From contig JAGQPX010000081.1 in assembly GCA_020426505.1 (NCBI GenBank), forward strand, positions 1 through 38,458: a DNA stretch of 38,458 bases, read 5' to 3'. The translations under genes were made by a program, and so were the position numbers. Each line of letters starts with the position of its first letter. Position 1 is the first letter of the stretch. The notes under the pieces were generated by a model, which made no database searches, had not been told where the DNA came from, and saw only the letters and a list, made by a program, of their open reading frames with translations. This document shows, piece after piece, positions 8,397 to 17,726 of the stretch. This stretch comes from Planctomycetaceae bacterium (GTDB taxonomy: Bacteria > Planctomycetota > Planctomycetia > Planctomycetales > Planctomycetaceae).

Positions 8397-11099
8397 ATGT
8401 CTGTAATCAATTCCAGAGAAAACAGCATCCTCCCCTTCCCCTTGTCCCTCCTTCTCCTTCTCCTTGTCGCCTTGTCTCTTTTCGCGGGGCAACGCACCCT
8501 CGCAGTCGATAAAGGCGACGTTTACGAGACGCAGGTCAAGCCCCTACTCCGGCAGCGTTGCTTTGCGTGCCACGGTGGCTTGAAGCAGGAAGCCGACCTG
8601 CGGCTCGACACGGTCTCGCTGATGGTCGAAGGCGGTGCCGTTGTAGAAGGTGATCCAGACGCGAGTCTCCTGCTGGAGCGTGTCGCAGCGACGAACGTCG
8701 ATGAGCGAATGCCGCCCGAGCATGAGGGTGAGCCGCTCTCAGCGGAGCAGATCGAATTCCTGCGACAGTGGATCGTTGACGGTGCGAAGGGACCGCAAGA
8801 CGAACACCCGGAAGACGACCCACGAGAGCACTGGGCCTTTCAAGCGATCAAGCGACCTGAAGTGCCTGCGGTCGAGAACTCCGATTGGGGACACAATCCG
8901 ATCGACTCATTCATCGCCTACCGGCACGAACAGCACGGGCTCACTCCACAGCCAGACGCGTCGCAGTTGTTGCTGTTACGACGACTTTCGCTTGATCTCA
9001 TCGGCCTGCCACCCACGCAGGAGCAGATCGAAGCCGCGTTGAGTGACACGTCGCCCGATTGGTATGAGCAGATGGTCAAACGACTCCTCGACGATCCGCG
9101 TCACGGCGAACGTTGGGCGCGGCATTGGATGGATATCTGGCGGTACAGCGACTGGTGGGGACTTGGTCAGCAGTTACGGAACAGTCAGCACCACATCTGG
9201 CATTGGCGGGACTGGATCATCGAGTCACTCAACGAAGATCTCGGCTACGACGAGATGGTCCGGCTGATGCTCGCCGCCGATGAGTTGCATCCCAATGACC
9301 TCAACAAGCTACGAGCAACCGGCTATCTGGCCCGCAACTATTTTCTGTTCAACCGGCCACAGTGGATGGAGGAGACCGTCGAACATGTGAGCAAGGGGTT
9401 CCTCGGTCTCACGATGAACTGCTCGAAGTGTCACGACCATAAGTACGACCCGTTTGAGCAGACCGACTTCTACCGGATGCGGGCCTTCTTCGAGCCGTAT
9501 CATGTGCGACTGGACATGGTCCCGGGCGAGACGGATCTCGCAAAAGACGGCATCCCACGCGTGTTCGACGCCTTGCTCGATCAGCCGACGTACGTCTATG
9601 TCCGTGGGAACGCCAGTGAACCCGACGAGTCGACCGTCATCGCACCCGGCGTGCCTGACGTGCTCGCATTCACCGAGATGAAGATCGAGCCGGTCATACT
9701 GCCTGACGAAGCCTGGCAACCCGCACGACGACCATGGGTGCTCGAAGATCACCTCGCTGTCGCGAAGCAGAAGTTGGAATCGGCGAACGCAAAACTGCAG
9801 AAACTTCAGGAGCAGGTTAAGCTCACCGGTGAGGGAGAATCGGAGCCGCCGACTGAGCCAGACGCCGAATTGCAACTCGCTGAGTTGGATGTCGCCGTTG
9901 CTGAGGCTGAATTGGAGAGCGTCCGGCAACGTGCCGAGACGATGCGTGGCTCATGGTCCAATCTCGACTCGGAGACGCTCACAAGTCTGAAGGCTGCTGC
10001 CATCAATGCCGAGCGACAGGTCGTCGTTGCCAGTGCCCGACGCAAACTCACGGATGCTGAGCATCGACTCTCACAAGTAGCGGAAGACAAACGAGAGGCG
10101 ATCGAAAAGGAGGTCAATACGTCCAGGGAGGCACTGCAGAAAGCCGAGGAGACACTCACGTCTGAGATCGGAGATGATGCATCCTTCACACCGCTGGCCG
10201 GCGCGCAATGGACGCCGACACGGTTCCTGTTCTCAGGGAAGGACGACCCCACGCCGGAGTTCATGCCTACCAGCACTGGTCGTCGGACGGCTCTCGCCAA
10301 CTGGCTGACCGATCGTCGTAACCCGCTGACCGCTCGTGTAGCCGTTAATCACATCTGGACGCGTCACATGGGCAAACCGCTCGTCTCGACGGTGTTCGAT
10401 TTCGGTCGCAATGGTGCATCTTCCACGCATCCGGAACTCCTCGATTGGCTCGCCTCCGAGTTGATGGACAACAACTGGAGCATGAAGCACCTGCACCGAT
10501 TGATTGTCAATTCAGCGACCTACCGCATGAGTTCATCGCAACAAGGGGCAGATGGCAATCTCGCCGTTGACCCCGAGAACAAACACTGGTGGAGACGCGA
10601 GCCGAACCGGGTCGAATCTCAAGTTGTACGAGACTCTATCCTCGAACTTGCAGGGACGCTTGATCCGACGATGGGAGGTCCGCCGGTCCTCGCCAAGCAG
10701 CAGGCCGCATCACATCGGCGCAGCCTGTACTTCTTCCACTCCAACAACGACCGCAACCTGTTCCTGACCACGTTCGACGAAGCCCTCGTGAAGGACTGCT
10801 ACCGCCGCGAGCAAAGCATCGTGCCGCAGCAGGCCCTTGCGTTATCGAACAGTCAACTTGTGCTGGAGTCGTCTGAGCAGATCGCCGCTCGGTTGGGAGA
10901 CGATGAAGTTGATGACACGAAGTTCGTCCGCACAGCCTTCGCCGCACTCCTAGGAATCGATGCAAATGAGTACGAACTTGCGTCCAGCCTTTCAGCGCTG
11001 GCCGAATGGCAATCACTTCCGGATTCGTCGTCGATGTCCGCGCGTGCGAATCTCGTCTGGGCGCTGATGAACCACAACGACTTCGTGACACTGCGGTGA
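8397..11099 (+). CDS. PSCyt1-PSCyt2-PSD1 exported cytochrome-like protein
   Basis: A planctomycete-type protein of 900 residues. A signal peptide (about 1-36) precedes a PSCyt1 domain with the heme-type motif CFACH (residues 55-59). PSCyt2 (DUF1549) spans about 165-375 and holds a second CxxCH (CSKCH, 342-346). A Glu/Ala-rich coiled coil lies at about 450-590, and PSD1 (DUF1553) at about 625-875. Two CxxCH motifs suggest covalent heme in the periplasm. Actual function is not established; the family is often thought to take part in degradation of complex substrates. The start is ATG at 8397; the frame is open back into the tRNA gene, so earlier starts are not credible. It is followed after 25 nt by a DUF1501 gene, the usual partner. 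Confidence 0.93.
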   Translation: MSVINSRENSILPFPLSLLLLLLVALSLFAGQRTLAVDKGDVYETQVKPLLRQRCFACHGGLKQEADLRLDTVSLMVEGGAVVEGDPDASLLLERVAATNVDERMPPEHEGEPLSAEQIEFLRQWIVDGAKGPQDEHPEDDPREHWAFQAIKRPEVPAVENSDWGHNPIDSFIAYRHEQHGLTPQPDASQLLLLRRLSLDLIGLPPTQEQIEAALSDTSPDWYEQMVKRLLDDPRHGERWARHWMDIWRYSDWWGLGQQLRNSQHHIWHWRDWIIESLNEDLGYDEMVRLMLAADELHPNDLNKLRATGYLARNYFLFNRPQWMEETVEHVSKGFLGLTMNCSKCHDHKYDPFEQTDFYRMRAFFEPYHVRLDMVPGETDLAKDGIPRVFDALLDQPTYVYVRGNASEPDESTVIAPGVPDVLAFTEMKIEPVILPDEAWQPARRPWVLEDHLAVAKQKLESANAKLQKLQEQVKLTGEGESEPPTEPDAELQLAELDVAVAEAELESVRQRAETMRGSWSNLDSETLTSLKAAAINAERQVVVASARRKLTDAEHRLSQVAEDKREAIEKEVNTSREALQKAEETLTSEIGDDASFTPLAGAQWTPTRFLFSGKDDPTPEFMPTSTGRRTALANWLTDRRNPLTARVAVNHIWTRHMGKPLVSTVFDFGRNGASSTHPELLDWLASELMDNNWSMKHLHRLIVNSATYRMSSSQQGADGNLAVDPENKHWWRREPNRVESQVVRDSILELAGTLDPTMGGPPVLAKQQAASHRRSLYFFHSNNDRNLFLTTFDEALVKDCYRREQSIVPQQALALSNSQLVLESSEQIAARLGDDEVDDTKFVRTAFAALLGIDANEYELASSLSALAEWQSLPDSSSMSARANLVWALMNHNDFVTLR

Positions 11100-11124
11100 C
11101 CTTCGAGAACATGAGGGAATTGAG

Positions 11125-12573
11125 ATGAACTTCGAACGTCACAATCATCAGCAGCGTCGTACGTTCCTCGCCGACGTCGGCATGGGCTTCACCGGGCTCG
11201 CGCTGGGGGCCGTGTTGCAGCGCGAGAGTCAAGGGGCCATGCACTCATGGTCGCTGCCGACGGGTGAGCCGCACTCGCTGCCGAAAGCCAAGAGTGTCAT
11301 CTGGCTGTTCATGAACGGCGGCGTGAGTCACCTGGAAAGCTTTGATCCCAAGCCGATGCTCACCGAGTACGGCGGCAAGACGATCGCAGAAACGCCCTTC
11401 GCTCACACACAGGACCCTGAGAAGCTGAAGATCGAACGTCTGGTCGTCCCCGATGCCAACGGCAATCAACGGAACAAACTCTACCCATTGCAGATCGGCT
11501 TCCAGAAGCACGGCGAGAGCGGCATCGAGGTCAGCGACTGGTTCCCGCATATCGCCAGTCATGTCGACAAACTCGCCATCGTCCGGTCGATGTGGACCAC
11601 TGACAGTAATCACGGCGCTCAAACTCAGTTTCATTCAGGACGACATCAGAACGATGGCGACTTCCCCAACCTTGGGGCATGGGTTGATTATGGTCTGGGT
11701 TCGTTGAACGACAATCTTCCGCAGTACATCTCGCTCGGCAAACGCGAGTACTGGAACAAACGTGACGGCCACTATCTCGGACCGGCTCACGACGCGGTCC
11801 CCCTCCGAATTGACCCCAAGAATCCACTTGACTATGCACAGCCGGCGAGGCCGTTCTCATCCGATGCCCAGTCAATTGGTAAGTCTCTCATCGACCGGCT
11901 CAATACCTTGCGCGGAGTCGAATATCCGGACGACCCAGCGATGGCGGCTCGCATTGCGTCGTACGAACTGGCTTACCGCATGCAGCGATCGATTCCCGAA
12001 GTGGTTGACTTCTCCAACGAGACCGAGGAGACGCAATCCCTGTACGGGCTGGATCAGGATCACAGCCGTGACTTCGGCATGCAACTGCTGGCGGCCCGGC
12101 GATTCGTCGAACGGGGCGTTCGGTTCATCCAGATCCAACATGGAGCAGGCGGGGCCGGCAAATGGGATGCCCACGGTGGACTCAAGGCGAATCACACACG
12201 CAACGCCCTCGCCGTCGATCAGCCGATCGGCGGACTGCTCGCAGACCTGGATCGCCGCGGCATGCTCGACGACACACTTGTGATCTTCGCGACTGAGTTC
12301 GGTCGCACACCGGGGACGCAGGGTTCGGACGGTCGCGACCATCACATCTTCGGCTTCACCGTCTGGATGGCAGGCGGCGGCCTCAAACGGGGCGTCGTCC
12401 ACGGAGCCACGGACGAGATCGGCTTCCACGCCGTCGAGAATCGCCATTACGTCACCGACATCCACGCCACCATCCTGCACCAACTCGGCCTCGATTCCCG
12501 CCAGCTCGAAATTCCCGGCCGCAAGCGATTGGACATCGACCACGGCAACCCGATTCACGAAATCATCGCGTAA
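11125..12573 (+). CDS. Tat-exported DUF1501 protein, partner of PSCyt/PSD1 gene
   Basis: The protein has 482 residues. The twin-arginine signal is [11 protein letters not shown] at residues 11-21, so it is exported folded. The body matches DUF1501, which is related to the alkaline phosphatase/sulfatase superfamily: [18 protein letters not shown] near the start, IATE-type [13 protein letters not shown] in the middle and GRDHH after it. These positions correspond to metal and phosphate/sulfate-site segments of the superfamily, but no formylglycine motif is present. GAGG lies 9 nt before the ATG. It is co-directional with the PSCyt/PSD1 gene with a 25-nt gap, the standard planctomycete pair. Substrate unknown. 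Confidence 0.93.
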   Translation: MNFERHNHQQRRTFLADVGMGFTGLALGAVLQRESQGAMHSWSLPTGEPHSLPKAKSVIWLFMNGGVSHLESFDPKPMLTEYGGKTIAETPFAHTQDPEKLKIERLVVPDANGNQRNKLYPLQIGFQKHGESGIEVSDWFPHIASHVDKLAIVRSMWTTDSNHGAQTQFHSGRHQNDGDFPNLGAWVDYGLGSLNDNLPQYISLGKREYWNKRDGHYLGPAHDAVPLRIDPKNPLDYAQPARPFSSDAQSIGKSLIDRLNTLRGVEYPDDPAMAARIASYELAYRMQRSIPEVVDFSNETEETQSLYGLDQDHSRDFGMQLLAARRFVERGVRFIQIQHGAGGAGKWDAHGGLKANHTRNALAVDQPIGGLLADLDRRGMLDDTLVIFATEFGRTPGTQGSDGRDHHIFGFTVWMAGGGLKRGVVHGATDEIGFHAVENRHYVTDIHATILHQLGLDSRQLEIPGRKRLDIDHGNPIHEIIA

Positions 12574-12589
12574 TCAATTGTTCAACTCC

Positions 12590-12660
12590 GTAGCTGGATT
12601 CGCCAGAATTCAGCGTGGGTGGAATTCTCAGCAGGTCTGAACTCTGGCGAGTTCAGCTAC
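12590..12660. repeat. Intergenic inverted repeat, 24-nt arms and 23-nt loop
   Basis: Left arm 12590-12613 (GTAGCTGGATTCGCCAG...) pairs with right arm 12637-12660 over 21 of 24 positions. All three mismatches are transitions compatible with G-U pairing in RNA. It lies between two convergent genes, and its right end overlaps the stop codon of the sulfatase-SGNH gene (12657-12659). It may act as a bidirectional terminator or RNA stabiliser. No T tract is present. Confidence 0.75.
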
Positions 12661-15005
12661 TCTTGTGTGCGTGACTTCAGCCACGCGTACATGCTGGCAG
12701 CGAGTTGACGATATCCGGTCTCATTCGGGTGTACCGCATTGTTATCCGGGTAGCCGTTCTCCGGATCGATGTACAACTCGGTCGGGACAAGGAACTGATG
12801 GTCGTCTTCCCGGTCAGAGAAGTGGTCAATCATGCGTTCGACGAGTCGGTGTTGAATCCGCTTCCAGCCCCAGCGGGTGTAATTGCTCTCGTAGTTGGCT
12901 TCGAATGCGGACTGACTGGCGTTTGGCGGAGGGGGCAGACAAACGGCCAACTCAGCCTCGGGAACTGATTGGCGAAAGGCAGTCAGGAGTGTGTCCGCGT
13001 GTGACAACACGGCATCAATTCGTTCATCGATGGCTGCCGCGTCCTCCGGGTTGACGCTGAAACAGTCGTTGATGCCGAGCAGGAAGAATACAGTGTCGGG
13101 GTGTTCGCCTTCGCAGGATTCCTCGAAGTAACGGGCAACATCGAGTTGAGGCTGGCCGTCTTCACCGAGAAAGACAAAGGGGCTACTGCGTTTCTTGTAG
13201 GTGCCATCCGGGTCCGGCACATAGTGACTCGCGAATCGCTGCCACGTCCAGCCGCCGTAACCCTCATGTGCAACTCTATCGCTTGCACTTTCCGGACGAT
13301 GCGTGCCCAGCATCGACCACCTCGGGTTGCCTTCGGTGTTGAGCAACCTCGCCAGTTCGTTCGGGTAGACAGTCGCATGCGTCAGACTGTCGCCGACGAT
13401 GAGCAGCCGGACATGCTCCCCGGCGCGAGCATCAGCAGCTGTGACGATCACGTCGAGCGATGCTTCTGCCAGAGTCTCGCCACTTGAGTCGGCAACAGTG
13501 AGTGACAAAGAGTGCTCGCCGACATCCTCGAGCGACGGTCTCGCTGACCAGCGAATGTCGTTCGCAGCGCCGATGTCGCAGGTGACGTTAAACCGCAATT
13601 CGTCGAGTGTTTGCGAGAGGACAACGTTCTCAATATACAGGCCCATTTCCTGACCGACAACCGCGTACATCTGTGGGGGCAGCGTGAGTCTCAGTGCAGC
13701 CGATGCATCACCATAGTCCAGCAGCGACTGTCCGTCTTCAGGGAACGACGCGAGTGCTTTGGTGAGCTTGGCGTGAGCAGCAGCGGCATCAGAGTCGGTG
13801 GATGGATCGGCGATGGGCTGCTGCTCTATGACGTCGTGCTCGACATCAAAGAAGCGTCCGTCGTCGTACAGCTTCCAGCGTCGGTCGCGGACGAACTGTT
13901 GAGGGGGAGTTTTCTCCGGACGGGGGCAGTAGTAGATATGAATCCATTCCCGCGGTGTGCCGGTCTCGCCCCGAAGTTGGGGGAGGAAGCTCTGTCCATC
14001 GAGACCGTCTGGCACGGTTTGGCCGGTGGCTTCCATGACGGTCGGCAGGAAGTCGGAGAAGTCGACAAGCGTGTCGCTGACGCTTCCTTCCGGGACGACG
14101 CCGGGCCATAAGGCGACGAGTGGCACATGCGTGCCGGCATCGGTCATCAATCCCTTGCCCCCCTGAATCTCCTGTCCGTGGAGTGTTGAGATAATCGTCT
14201 TGTGAGTGCCGTTATCACCTGTGAACAGGATTAGCGTGTTCTCGGCGATGTCCAAGTCTTCGGTGGCCTGCACGATACGACCGACGAGTTGGTCCATGTA
14301 CGCGACCATGTCCTCGAAGTTTTGTTGCCGATTCTTGCTCGTGAGGGATTCGCTGTCCGGCGTCGGCACGAAGGGGCTGTGCACGAGAATCATGGGGTAA
14401 TAGACGAAGAACGGTTGATCCTTGTGCTGTTTCATGAAGTCAATAAGCGAGTCCGCACAGACCTCAGGGCCGTAGTCATTCGCATCGAACTGTCTGTTCT
14501 CGCCGTCGATCCAGAGCAGCGGTTCGTGATATCGCTCGCCGAGCCGATCGACCTGCCACAGACAGAGGTGGTCGAACCCGCAATCCTGCGGCCACGAGCC
14601 TTTGCCGCGGAATTGCTTCGAGTAATGTTCAGCTCCCAGCAACTGCCATTTGCCTGCGATCGCATTGTGATACCCCGCGTCATGAAAGTACTGGCCGACG
14701 GTCTTCTGATCACGACGCAGCACGGAGAACGCTGCGTAATTCCGCACATTGGAGAGGCCCGTCATCAACTTCACACGACTCGGAGTACACAGCGGCTGCG
14801 AGTAACAGTGCGTAAACCGCATCCCCCGCCTGGCCATGCGGTCAATGTGAGGCGTCGAGTACTGCTCACTGCCGTAACAGCCGAAGCACTCGTATCCGAT
14901 GTCATCCGCCATGATGAGGATGACGTTCGGGCGGGAGTCGTCACCACAGGCCGGATAAGCGCCGGTCAACAACAGAGCGGTGAGACAGACGAGAGATCGA
15001 ATCAT
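12657..15005 (-). CDS. Exported sulfatase fused to SGNH/GDSL hydrolase
   Basis: This two-enzyme protein of 782 residues has a signal peptide at about 1-20. The N-terminal sulfatase (about 25-440) has the metal site MADD (Asp34-Asp35) and the formylglycine motif CTPSR (Cys73), plus LFTGDNGT. A beta-rich linker (about 445-530) follows. The C-terminal SGNH hydrolase (about 533-780) has GDSL (Ser540), GIND (about 644-647) and DNNAVH (Asp and His of the triad, about 754-759). The sulfatase needs a formylglycine-generating enzyme, not present here. I infer removal of both sulfate and an acyl (often acetyl) group from one polysaccharide. The frame is open to 15041, but the first codons lie in a repeat, so I use the ATG at 15005 directly before the hydrophobic signal. 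Upstream on the same strand is a DUF1501 gene. Confidence 0.92.
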   Translation of the reverse strand: MIRSLVCLTALLLTGAYPACGDDSRPNVILIMADDIGYECFGCYGSEQYSTPHIDRMARRGMRFTHCYSQPLCTPSRVKLMTGLSNVRNYAAFSVLRRDQKTVGQYFHDAGYHNAIAGKWQLLGAEHYSKQFRGKGSWPQDCGFDHLCLWQVDRLGERYHEPLLWIDGENRQFDANDYGPEVCADSLIDFMKQHKDQPFFVYYPMILVHSPFVPTPDSESLTSKNRQQNFEDMVAYMDQLVGRIVQATEDLDIAENTLILFTGDNGTHKTIISTLHGQEIQGGKGLMTDAGTHVPLVALWPGVVPEGSVSDTLVDFSDFLPTVMEATGQTVPDGLDGQSFLPQLRGETGTPREWIHIYYCPRPEKTPPQQFVRDRRWKLYDDGRFFDVEHDVIEQQPIADPSTDSDAAAAHAKLTKALASFPEDGQSLLDYGDASAALRLTLPPQMYAVVGQEMGLYIENVVLSQTLDELRFNVTCDIGAANDIRWSARPSLEDVGEHSLSLTVADSSGETLAEASLDVIVTAADARAGEHVRLLIVGDSLTHATVYPNELARLLNTEGNPRWSMLGTHRPESASDRVAHEGYGGWTWQRFASHYVPDPDGTYKKRSSPFVFLGEDGQPQLDVARYFEESCEGEHPDTVFFLLGINDCFSVNPEDAAAIDERIDAVLSHADTLLTAFRQSVPEAELAVCLPPPPNASQSAFEANYESNYTRWGWKRIQHRLVERMIDHFSDREDDHQFLVPTELYIDPENGYPDNNAVHPNETGYRQLAASMYAWLKSRTQE

Positions 15006-15041
15006 GAGATGCTCAGTAGCAGGAAGGAGGTTCCCGTCCAT

Positions 15042-15153
15042 CCCAAGCCGACAGCTCTGCTGTCGATCGATTGCGGGAAAAGGATCAACGGCGAGGCAAT
15101 CCGTGTATGAACGACTCTACGCATCCGCTCGACGGCGAAGCCGTCGGCTTGGG
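15042..15153. repeat. REPIN-like doublet, copy 1
   Basis: Two 25-nt arms in inverted orientation (15042-15066 and 15129-15153) start and end with CCCAAGCCGAC / GTCGGCTTGGG. They match over 21 of 25 positions. Each arm is itself palindromic (GACGGC...GCCGTC type), and about 62 nt lies between them. It sits in the 172-nt gap between the DUF1501 and sulfatase genes. Related copies are at 20625-20724 and 32399-32423. Confidence 0.85.
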
Positions 15154-15177
15154 TTCGGTCCGTGTGCGTGTGCCTAT

Positions 15178-16554
15178 TCAGATCAACTCGTGAATGGGCG
15201 TGGGGTCTTCGATCACCGGCGTCGGACGTCCCGCATGGTCAAGAAGGTGGAGTTTGGGGTCGACGCCCATCAGTTCGTAGATCGTGGCATGAATATGCGT
15301 CGGTTCGACGGCTCGCGTGAGGGGGCGTTCGCCCTTGGAGTCGGTCGAGCCGATGACTTGGCCGCCACGGATGCCGCCGCCTCCCAGCAGGCAGAACATG
15401 GCGTTACCCCAGTGATCGCGTCCGGGAGTGCCTTTGCTGAGTGGGGGTCCGCCGTTGCCGCCGTCGTTCATGCGGGGCGTGCGACTGAACTCGCCACAGA
15501 GAATGACAAGTGTTGAGTCAAGTAGGCCGCGTTGTTCGAGATCGGAGAACAGGGCTGAGACGGCTGAGTCGACACGGGGCAGATACGAGTCCATACCGGA
15601 TTTGAGATTCCAGTGATGGTCCCAGCCGCCGAAGTGCACGGTCACGAAGGTCGTTCCCGCTTCGACGAGGCGTCGGGCGAGCAGCACGCTCTGTCCCCAC
15701 GAGTGGCGTCCGTAAGCGTCACGGGTTGCATCGTCCTCACGAGACATGTCGAAGGCTTCGCGAGCCTGTTTACCAGAGACGAACTCGAAGGCGTCGTGAT
15801 CAAACTTGTCCAGCGTGCCAAAGGTGCCGGTGGCGTCGAGAGTACGCGGGATGCGATCGAGACTCGCGTTGAGGGTGCGTCGATCATTGAGGCGATCGAT
15901 CGACAGACCCGGTGCGAGATTGAGGTTTTGGACTTTGAAGTCGGGCTTGTTGGGATCGCCTCCGGTCTGGAACGGATCGAGTTGGTGGCCGAGCCAGTTG
16001 CCGCCGAAGTATCCGGGATTAAGGCCGATGCTGCTCGCGACGGGGACGGCTGCATACGCGGGCATGCCTCGCCGATTGGGGCCGAGTTCACGGGAGAGGA
16101 TCGAGCCGATTGACGGAAACTTGCCCGTGTTGTTGCCTCCGCTGACGCCCATGTTCTTGGTAGTGAGCATGCGGTGCCCGCCGGCGAAATGGTCGCCCGT
16201 GTCGTGATGCAATGAGCGGACAACCGAGAACTTGTCAGCGACCTGTGCCTGCTTGGGGAATAGTTCCGTCATCTCGAAGCCCGGCACGTTTGAGCGGATC
16301 GGACTCCAGATGCCCCGCACCTCAGCCGGTGCCTGCGGCTTCATGTCGTACGTGTCGAGATGGCCCGGGCCTCCGTCGAGCCAGATGAGAATGGTCGACT
16401 GTGCCTTCGCCTGACGGGCCCCCCCCTGCTCTTTCGCACGAAGGACATCGGCAAGACCGAGACTCGCCATGCCGGCAACGCCGAGTTGCACGAAACTGCG
16501 GCGGCTCAAACCGTCACAATACTTTTCACTTCCCCCGACATCGATCTTCAGCAT
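15178..16554 (-). CDS. Tat-exported DUF1501 protein upstream of the sulfatase
   Basis: The protein has 458 residues. The Tat motif LSRRSFVQLG begins near residue 15, followed by a hydrophobic stretch. The DUF1501 core shows ILIWLDGGPGHLDTYDMKP, the FGGWDHHWN segment, ILCGEFSRTPRMN and GRDHWGN, which are equivalents of the superfamily metal-site segments. The frame is open to 16683. I chose the ATG at 16554 because AAAGGA lies about 8 nt upstream and the Tat signal follows at the right distance. It is a different DUF1501 lineage from 11125-12573: shorter, with a GGNGGPP insertion. It precedes the sulfatase-SGNH gene on the same strand, separated by a REPIN-like element, and probably shares its transcript. 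Confidence 0.92.
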   Translation of the reverse strand: MLKIDVGGSEKYCDGLSRRSFVQLGVAGMASLGLADVLRAKEQGGARQAKAQSTILIWLDGGPGHLDTYDMKPQAPAEVRGIWSPIRSNVPGFEMTELFPKQAQVADKFSVVRSLHHDTGDHFAGGHRMLTTKNMGVSGGNNTGKFPSIGSILSRELGPNRRGMPAYAAVPVASSIGLNPGYFGGNWLGHQLDPFQTGGDPNKPDFKVQNLNLAPGLSIDRLNDRRTLNASLDRIPRTLDATGTFGTLDKFDHDAFEFVSGKQAREAFDMSREDDATRDAYGRHSWGQSVLLARRLVEAGTTFVTVHFGGWDHHWNLKSGMDSYLPRVDSAVSALFSDLEQRGLLDSTLVILCGEFSRTPRMNDGGNGGPPLSKGTPGRDHWGNAMFCLLGGGGIRGGQVIGSTDSKGERPLTRAVEPTHIHATIYELMGVDPKLHLLDHAGRPTPVIEDPTPIHELI

Positions 16555-16747
16555 GATCAAGTCCTTTGAAGGGGTCTCGTCAGGCAGGCTGTCACATCGG
16601 ACAGAAACGAGACCCGCAAACTGGATGGCAGGCCATGTGGTATGAACGTCGCCTCGATTGTACTTAGAGACGACGTCGTGCACAGTATAGCAGCCTTTGC
16701 GGTTCCGCTACAGGATTCTCCGCCTCTCCAGACCTTTTCTGCTCACC

Positions 16748-17707
16748 ATGATGAAATCTCGATTGACCTTTGCCGGTTGGATGCTCGCCGCATCCCTGGG
16801 CCTTTCCATGAATCCGGTCCGGGCTCAGACCACTGCTGAGATCACGGAGACGGCGGAGCAGGTCGAACGACTCGGCTCTGAGGCTGCACAGGCCCTGATG
16901 CGGGTGTACGACTATGACGCCACGATTCCGCTGGAGGCCCGCATTGTCGAGAAGCAGGAACGGGATGGCCTGACGCGGGAGAAGATCGTATTTCGAGGCG
17001 TGCAAGGATTCCTTGTTCCAGGGTATCTCCAGTATCCGACGGAGCGAGAGACTCCCTCGCCGTGCGTGCTGTTGTTGCACGGCTGGTCCGGTTCGAAGGA
17101 CCACTGGTGGAAGGATGATGGTTACATCAGTGGAGGGAACGTCCGGCGTGGACTGATGGAAGAGGGGTTCGCGATCCTCGCGCTCGATGCACTGTGTCAC
17201 GGGGATCGGATCGCCCAGAACGATTTCGCTCCCGTCAATCACTATCGAGCCGAGGATGACACGAACCCACGCAAGGGATATTTCACGCAGGAGGACATCT
17301 ACATTCAGACGACTCGCGACTATCGGCGAGCGATCGACTTTCTGGAGATGAGGGCCGACATCGACTCGGATCGAATCGGCATGCTAGGTTACAGCATGGG
17401 GGGCACGCAGACGTATCTACTCACAGGAGTCGAGCCGCGTGTGAAGGTTTCCGTCGCGGTTGCTGCGCCGGCCGAGCGATCAAAGTTCTCGCCGATCGCC
17501 CCGCAGAACTTTGTGCAAGGCATCGGCGAGCGGCCTTTCCTGACAATCATGGGCACAGCCGATACCATGTGTCCGGTTCCTCACGCTCGCGGCCGGTTCT
17601 CACTCATCGACAACTCGATCTCCGACCAGCGATTCTTCGACGGCGGACATCGACTTTCGGCAGACTGGGTCCCCGGCGCGATCGCGTGGATTGTCGACCA
17701 TCTCTGA
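16748..17707 (+). CDS. Exported alpha/beta hydrolase (esterase/dienelactone-hydrolase type)
   Basis: The protein has 319 residues. The signal peptide (about 1-26) ends PVRAQ. The hydrolase core has an oxyanion-hole motif HGW (111-113), nucleophile elbow GYSMGG (Ser216), acid Asp272 in GTADTMCP and His301 in GGHRL, so the triad is complete. This architecture matches acetyl-xylan-esterase or dienelactone-hydrolase-like exported enzymes. The substrate is unknown. ATGATG starts at 16748; the frame before it (from 16697) is not needed and would bury the signal peptide. It is transcribed away from the DUF1501 gene and followed after 19 nt by a sodium/solute symporter gene, which suggests hydrolysis outside and uptake of the product. 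Confidence 0.88.
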   Translation: MMKSRLTFAGWMLAASLGLSMNPVRAQTTAEITETAEQVERLGSEAAQALMRVYDYDATIPLEARIVEKQERDGLTREKIVFRGVQGFLVPGYLQYPTERETPSPCVLLLHGWSGSKDHWWKDDGYISGGNVRRGLMEEGFAILALDALCHGDRIAQNDFAPVNHYRAEDDTNPRKGYFTQEDIYIQTTRDYRRAIDFLEMRADIDSDRIGMLGYSMGGTQTYLLTGVEPRVKVSVAVAAPAERSKFSPIAPQNFVQGIGERPFLTIMGTADTMCPVPHARGRFSLIDNSISDQRFFDGGHRLSADWVPGAIAWIVDHL

Positions 17708-17726
17708 CCGTTGAAAGGATCGCCTC

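Noticed and set aside
14289..15110. 273-codon plus-strand frame
   Set aside because: It is antisense to the sulfatase part with the CTPSR motif and has no domain.
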